Part shown: one piece after another, positions 58,401 to 64,000 of the stretch
Layout of the letters: each line of letters begins with the position of its first letter
Position numbering within the stretch: the first letter of the stretch is position 1
Origin: Diplodia intermedia
Lineage: Eukaryota > Ascomycota > Dothideomycetes > Botryosphaeriales > Botryosphaeriaceae
Direction of reading: 5' to 3'
Length of the DNA stretch: 64,000 nt
NCBI GenBank assembly: GCA_021495925.1
Contig: JAKEKT010000062.1
Location: forward strand, 124,001 to 188,000
Program-made: the position numbers and the translations under genes
The notes under the pieces: model-generated
Database searches by the model: none
What the model was told of the DNA's origin: nothing
What the model saw: the letters and a program-made list of their open reading frames with translations, nothing else

Positions 58401-59940
58401 GCCTATCGGCATGCGGAGAAGCGGCGGATCTGCAGGGCCGAACCGCGCTTACGGTACCTCTGCTCCTTCTCCCAATCTCGTGCGCGCAATGATGTCTTCG
58501 ATGTATCTCTTCCATCGTGTGCTTACCTTCAAACACACCGTCTTCCGTAGTAGTCCAAATTTCTCTCCACACCTCCCCAGCTCGTCCTCCGTTTCCGGTG
58601 ACCCGCATAATCACCGCGCATGGCGCGCAACAGCTGTGTGCCACACACGTGCGCGTTCCGATCTGTCGTGCTCGTCGCCTTGTTTGCGTTCCGGAAATAC
58701 GTCGCCCCCAAGGCAAACGGCGAGAAAGATCCTGACAATAATATGCTACTTTTCGTTTCTTTTTGTCTCGATTTGCGGCTCCAGCACCAGGAGGTGAGTA
58801 TCGAGGTGCCTCTCTCACTTCCCATCTCCGACAATTCCCTTGTCGCCCCTGGCCTGCGTGTCCGAGCCACGGAAATGCTTGGTTTGCTTCTGCCCTCGCA
58901 CACGCACGTTTCGGCAACCGGTCGGTGTACAAAAGCAAGGGGCGGGTGGGAGGAGGAGCGGGGGAAAAGGAATATACTACGCGGCTTGCTAGAACTTTCC
59001 CTTCCAGATCACGATCTCAGGACCGCTCTGTCTCGTTGTGCCTTCTCGCGTCTCGTCCAGCCGCGCGCCGTCTCGCGTGGGACCCGCCGTAAACCTGGCC
59101 GGTGCTATACTTTTTTCCTTTCTTCCTCCTTGTTTACCCGGAAGTTTGCTACGCGCATGTGGTGAGAGCGCCTCCCCTGTGGTTTGGTCTTGGGCCCCCT
59201 TGTACGGATCCTCGTTCACTGCGGGAAAAGAAAAGGAAGCAATTTGTCGTGAATGCCACAAACGAGCATTCTCTGATTCACTGTTTCTTTCTCCCCCTCC
59301 CCTCCCCTTCTCCCGCGTCTTCCGGGGCTCCTCCCTCAGCAATCCATGGCATCTGCGGTCCATCATAGCCCATGTCCACGCCTTTCATTCCAGAATTCCG
59401 AAACATGCACGTCATCCTTCCATCATACACAGCAACGGGAATCGATATAATTGGACATGGGGATGCAGCGGAGCCTTGTCCGGGGGCACTTGCTTCTCTA
59501 TTTCCGTTTTTTTGTTGGGGGGAGGGCTATGTATGGCTGCATCGTACGATCGGTTGGAGGGGACCGGGGACTGAATCGTATGATGGGTTGGAGGGAAGGG
59601 AAGGATGAGGTTGCCCGCCGCCGGACAAAGGGGACGGGATTTACTGGCGATCGGTCGATTATTGATGTGTGACTGACTGGTGGGGGCACGGGGGGCAAGC
59701 ATGAGGTACGGGCGGCGGGCGCTGATGACGCCCGGATGGGGCGGACCGCGTCGGGATGGCTTGGGGAGGGATTCCGTCGGGATCAAGTCCGATTGGGGTC
59801 CGGGTGAGACGCGGTTGGACGAAAAGGGGCTTAGGCGAGTTTCTTGTTGTTGGTGGTGGAGAGAAGGGGAGAAGGGGATGGTGGGAGGGGCCGTGGTGGA
59901 ACAGGGAGGGAGAAGGATGATTGACAGGGTCAGAAAATGA
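55440..59940. other. Gene-free region downstream of mtfA, segment 1
   Basis: No gene is supported. It contains CT-rich tracts (for example 55955-55990, 59280-59340) and GC-rich, multiply open frames without motifs. The mtfA 3' end must lie within the first few hundred bases. Confidence 0.5.
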
Positions 59941-61571
59941 TGAGCACGAGGTAAATGGGAAAGGGCATCGGAGTGAGGCCGGTTTGTGTTAGCTAGAGGG
60001 AGCTATAGGCAAGTGACCATGGGACGGAGGGCCGCGAAGGGGCATGTGAGCCGGTTGTGGCTTTTGTTGGTGCGTTTTGATTTTCTCTCGCGTGCTTCGG
60101 CTGGCGGCGCAGAGAAAAAGGGACCGCTCATGGGTTTTGTTTGGCGATCAGCTGAATACTAAGTGGGTTGTGGCGGTGGATTGACGTGAGGTTGTGGGAA
60201 GCGAGATGATCGACTGCCCGAAGGATTCTGGAGCTAGGCTGGGTTAGTGTGTCGATCTGATGCACTCAAGTTTGTGCAGACGCTGGGGCTTTGTGCAGGA
60301 CCCAGGCACTTACGTATAGCTATGCTCTATTTGGGACTACTTTGTCTGTTGTTCTAGACGTGGAACTTGCCTTGAAGTGGCGTTAGAATGGTTTAACTAA
60401 AGGGAGCCAGCCCCATTCCACTATACTGTACACGGGTAAATTTAACGACTGAGAGCCTTGACGCTATCTTTTCTATACCTCACGAGTCGTCCTCGTAGTG
60501 CCATTTCGCAATGTTTGTTCAGATTAGCACGAGATAGTAGTGTTGGTCGAATACCATTTGTCATGGCGTTTATCATCAAACACTTCAAACGCAGCTAATT
60601 TTTCAAGAAGCCGTTGTAGTATTTCATAAAAGTGAAGAACACCAGAACGGCCTGGCTGAACAATGGAGTCTAAAGGCGCTCGTTCGAACTGAACTTACTC
60701 CTCGAACGAAGATGTTCATTAAAAATCTGCCTAAGCATTGGTTTTGAAAATATCAGACAGCAGTGCGGGTTGAAACTTGTATGCATCCTCGAACTGAGAG
60801 CCACAGCAGGTTCCAAAGGAATAAGCTCGCCCAAACTATCTCATAAGAATATTACATCGCGTGTAATAGAGTCCAAGTCCTGGACGTAGACGTGAGTCTT
60901 CAACGCGAACAAACTCGTCCAGAGATTGGATTCCACTACCCACGTAGCAAAGGGTTCATCATGAAGTACAGCAGGCTCGAATCTTCCCGAACTGGCTGTG
61001 CAACCCAAGGGAACACAATAATCTAGTTGTAGAAGCTTTCCGTGCCTTCCGAAGGATGAGAGATGTGGGTGATATCCCTAGCATGTGCTTCTCATCCAAA
61101 TGCGGTTAGCGTACCAGAGGTGCTTGCATGTCGTGCTGTCAATTTACAACTTTTCTATCGGTATCAAACACATGCCTGCCATCAAAAAACATGCTGTTGG
61201 AATACCCATGGTCTAGATAACACAATGGGAACTACTGCTCTGGGTAATGTATCGGGATTCTGGAGCATTTCATACCTATATTGCTATTCACTTCAAGCCG
61301 ATGGGCGCGAAATTGCCCTATAAGCCACAACTCCAAGACACCAAGATCAAGTCAATCTAGACCGTGAGGGAGCGTTAAAGCCAGCATTGGTCTCAGGCTC
61401 AGATAAGCCCGCAGGCAACCTGGTCCAACCCAGCTGCCATGATCAAGGAACGACATCTGTACACTATTATTATCGTCAACAGCCCGAAGAAGGTACTGCC
61501 TCTCCATATTTCATCCAGGGCCATCATCCTTCATACTTCATCGACACACAGCTCAAATTTTGCCAGCAGTC
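59941..61571. other. Gene-free region downstream of mtfA, segment 2 (lower GC)
   Basis: Lower GC from about 60350 to 61350, with no convincing frame. The composition step suggests an old insertion, but I find no terminal repeats. The right end is the 3' region of the minus-strand CREG-like gene. Confidence 0.45.
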
Positions 61572-62118
61572 TCAGAGCTCCCAGCTGTTTCCAAACCCCA
61601 GCCACTCTCTCCATCCGCCCTTCTTCTCCTCGCCAGGCAGCACGCAGTCCCGCACCTCCTGCCTCGTCACGCTCCGCCACTCCTCGACGGGGATCCAGCC
61701 AATGTAAGCCCTATCGCCAAAGCCGCCGATCCAGTACACCTCCTGCACAACGAACCTAACCCAGTGACTCGAGTGGATGGGGTTGCCGGGATACCAGGCC
61801 ACGGCGTCGGGGTGGTACTTGGCGAAGCAGGCGGGGATGGCGTGCTTGACGACGTCGTCGGGGCCGAGGTCCTCGAGGTAGCCCTGCAGCGAGAAGCGCG
61901 GCAGGCTGGCGGGCGAGTGGACCTGGCCCTTGGGCGGGACCCAGTTGAGCCCCAGCGAGATGTTGGAGCCGGCGGCGACGTTCTTGAAGCTCGTGGCGAT
62001 GTCGATGGCCAGCACCGTCGGGTTGCCCGTCGCGTGCTCGCAGTCGGCGATGTAGTCGACCAGCCCGATCGGCGTGCCGCCCACGTCGGACGGCCGCTTC
62101 TCCGCGGCGCTCGGTTCT

Positions 62119-62151
<33 letters not shown>

Positions 62152-62363
62152 TCGTTGGTGGGGAAGACGGTCGACAGCGTGCCGAGCCCGCTCAGGTGCA
62201 GGATCCGCCGGGCCATCACGGCCGACTCGTGGATGGTCGGGATGCGGTAGCTGGAGCCATCTCCGTCCTCGGGGTTCACGAAGATGTGTTGTGGCGCGGG
62301 GACGAGGGAGGCGCTGGCGAAGCCGGCGAGCAGGGCGGAGGTGAGTGCGCGGGTTAGATGCAT
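61572..62363 (-). CDS. Secreted CREG-like FMN-binding split-barrel protein
   Basis: Intronless, 263 residues. A signal peptide (MHLTRALTSALLAGFASAS) is followed by a pyridoxamine-phosphate-oxidase-like split barrel (PF13883/CREG group): RIPTIHESAVMARRILHLSG at the start, GLVDYIADC, LAIDIATSFKN, SLPRFSLQGYLEDL and, near the end, DRAYIGWIPVEEWRSV. CREG-type proteins are secreted or vacuolar glycoproteins with the flavin-barrel fold but often without enzymatic activity. Unusual is a run of nine glutamines (~72-80) inserted in a loop between the first helix/strand unit and PIGLVDY, coded by a CAG/CTG repeat. It is divergent with the eS30 gene, sharing a 0.68-kb promoter region. Confidence 0.88.
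62121..62149. repeat. CTG/CAG repeat coding polyglutamine
   Basis: Nine to ten CTG units on the + strand, read as CAG glutamine codons by the minus-strand CREG-like gene. Confidence 0.95.
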
Positions 62364-63040
62364 GGTGAAAGGGCGCTGTGCTCAGTAGTAGTAGGAAGTC
62401 CGGACAGCTGAGGAGGGGTTGGGGGAGCTATGTCAGAGGTAGCCCGGCGGGAGCTCGCGCATGATCGGTGATGTGACCGATCAGATAACTGGCGATAACG
62501 GAGCTAAGATTGGGCAAGCGGAATGGGCACATGATCCGCGCGTCCTGGGCGGAGCGGAGCGGCCATGGAAACTGCAGCGCTCCGTTGCGGAATGCTCACC
62601 ACGAGAGACGTTGGAAAAAGTAAAGGCCGGCAGCCACGCAACGAGGGCTCGTGCCTTGTCTTGTAATATCGGATAAGCTTAACGGGAGACTACCTAGTGT
62701 GACTGTCAGCCAGACAAAGGCGTGGCCGGTTCCCCAGGCTGCCGTGGCTGCTGCTTTGGGTGTAGCGCCGCTGTTTTGCCGAGTAAGCGAGCGCTCCTCA
62801 TCCACAGCGCCAATTTCGACCTCACGCCCGCCAACGACGACACCACTCACCGACGACTCCGCCAACGCGCCCATCTGTAAGTCCGCCCGTCGCATCGCCC
62901 CAGCTCCGCCGCCATCCCGCCGCACTGCTGCGACACCGCTGCATCCGCCTCGCACGCCTCGAGAAGCGCTGAAAGCTGACTCGCCACCCGTCTCCCTCGC
63001 AGTCAACCAACGTCGTTAGCAACAACCCACAGTCGCCAAC
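62364..63040. promoter_or_regulatory. Divergent promoter region, CREG-like / eS30, with probable leader intron
   Basis: Separates two genes transcribed away from each other. On the eS30 side, GTAAGT at 62877 and CTGAC...CTCGCAG ending at 63002 would make a 126-nt intron in the 5' leader, a frequent arrangement in ribosomal protein genes. The leader after it is ...GTCGCCAAC-ATG. Confidence 0.5.
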
Positions 63041-63440
63041 ATGGGTAAGGTTCACGGTTCTCTCGCCCGTGCCGGAAAGGTCAAGTCTCAGACCCCCAAG
63101 GTACGACAGACCCCGCATGCCCCAGAGTGGAAATAGCGATTGGATGAGCTGGAGACGGAGAAAAGGAGTCGCCACTGGGAAGACGCGCAACGGGTTGCGC
63201 CGGGAACATCTCAGAACAACTGGATGCTGATCAAGTTTGCGCACAACAGGTCGAGCCCCAGGAGAAGAAGAAGACCCCCAAGGGCCGCGCCCTCAAGAGG
63301 ATAAAGTACACTCGCCGCTTCGTCAACGTCACCATGACCGGTGGCAAGAGGAAGGTGAGTTTCGCCACTGCCGAAAATCAAACACAAAACCCCGCCCCGA
63401 TCCTAACAAGACGCAGATGAACCCCAACCCCACTTCGTAA
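63041..63440 (+). CDS. rps30: 40S ribosomal protein eS30
   Basis: Three exons: 63041-63100, 63250-63354, 63417-63440 (62 residues). Introns GTACGA...CAG (149 nt) and GTGAGT...CAG (62 nt, branch CTAAC at 63403), both phase 0. The sequence is the standard eukaryotic eS30: MGKVHGSLARAGKVKSQTPK, then VEPQEKKK, GRALKRIKYTRRFVNV and a GGKRKMNPNP-type C-terminus. The length is exactly that of fungal eS30; there is no ubiquitin-like FUBI fusion as in animals. It is a structural protein of the small ribosomal subunit, near the decoding site. The last exon codes only seven residues. Confidence 0.98.
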
Positions 63441-64000
63441 ACAACTCGACCGACACCCTCGCGATGGCGGCATGACGGAGCAACTTCTGGGATAACGGAG
63501 GAGCTCTGGACGGGAACGGTTTGGTTTCTTGTGGTTTACGATCAAAAAAAACGGGATTCAATCGAACGGGCTGAACTTCACGATCTGCTCTTTCGCACTC
63601 AAATGGGATTATCTTCTCCGACAGACCGAATGACAACATCCATATGACTCTGGACCAGGACAGGAAAGATTAACGGCATCTTCTCGCCAAGGAGAATGGG
63701 GATTCGTCCGGGGTGGTGACATCTTGGGATACCGTGTTCAAGGACCTGAATGAGAGTGTTCCCGCGTCTTTTCAGTATGGGACGAAGGAGGCATATCAAT
63801 GGCGCAGCTTGCTCAATCGGCCTTGCTTTTGCGCGTTGGTTCCTTGCGTGCCACTTGCACGGCTAGTCAATTTCATGCCCGTTGCGCGCCTCTCAAGTCA
63901 AGTGGTGCAGGAGTGAGCGTGACATGATGTGCTGAATCCATCTGTTTTGTTCGTGTCGTATCTGCCCAACAGGAATATTCTTAGGAATAACCCCTTCCAA
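63441..64000. other. 3' region of eS30 and right edge
   Basis: No gene is recognisable in the remaining 560 bases; short frames on both strands lack motifs. Confidence 0.5.

Overview
The window is nuclear DNA of a filamentous ascomycete (Pezizomycotina; Dothideomycetes is my guess, at low confidence). The reasons are short GT-AG introns of about 50-90 nt with CTAAC/CTGAC-like branch sites, a HET-domain gene, an APSES regulator, an MtfA-type C2H2 regulator, a fungal CorA-like giant protein, and an AT-rich block at the left edge that looks like repeat-induced point mutation (RIP). I recognise 15 protein genes. Exon limits were worked out by hand from splice signals and reading phase. I saw no tRNA, rRNA or CRISPR.

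Left part (1-37950), about one gene per 3 kb: a RIP-like AT-rich end (1-540); a heterokaryon-incompatibility gene (1236-3470, +); a small coiled-coil gene that looks truncated (3818-4661, +); a 1475-residue CorA-like protein (5348-9891, +); a diverged CLN3/battenin-family membrane protein (11613-13165, +); a secreted heme-thiolate peroxidase/peroxygenase (14008-15552, -); a Tc1/mariner-like MITE (16772-16930); a very unusual regulator joining Zn2Cys6, APSES, RGS and C2H2-like modules (17392-20477, -); a small Cys-rich protein (21688-22266, +); a molybdopterin sulfite-oxidase-type enzyme (22623-24497, -); a hAT-like MITE (25950-26336); a secreted tyrosinase (26460-28216, -); an MFS transporter (30133-31954, +); the mitochondrial thioredoxin-like FMP46 (32439-33104, +); and a 1313-residue RRM protein whose C-terminus carries three LIR/AIM-like repeats (33887-37950, +).

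Right part (37951-64000) is strikingly gene-poor. A stretch of 16.2 kb with no recognisable gene precedes the mtfA orthologue (54152-55439, +), and another 6.1 kb follows it. The window ends with a divergent pair: a secreted CREG-like FMN-barrel protein (61572-62363, -) and ribosomal protein eS30 (63041-63440, +).

I see no biosynthetic cluster: no PKS, NRPS or terpene synthase is present, and the oxidative enzymes (peroxygenase, tyrosinase, sulfite oxidase) sit among unrelated housekeeping genes. The strongest candidate for something undescribed is the 17392-20477 gene. It places an RGS (G-alpha GTPase-activating) domain in the same polypeptide as a StuA-type APSES DNA-binding domain and two further zinc modules, which would be a direct physical link between heterotrimeric G-protein signalling and transcription.
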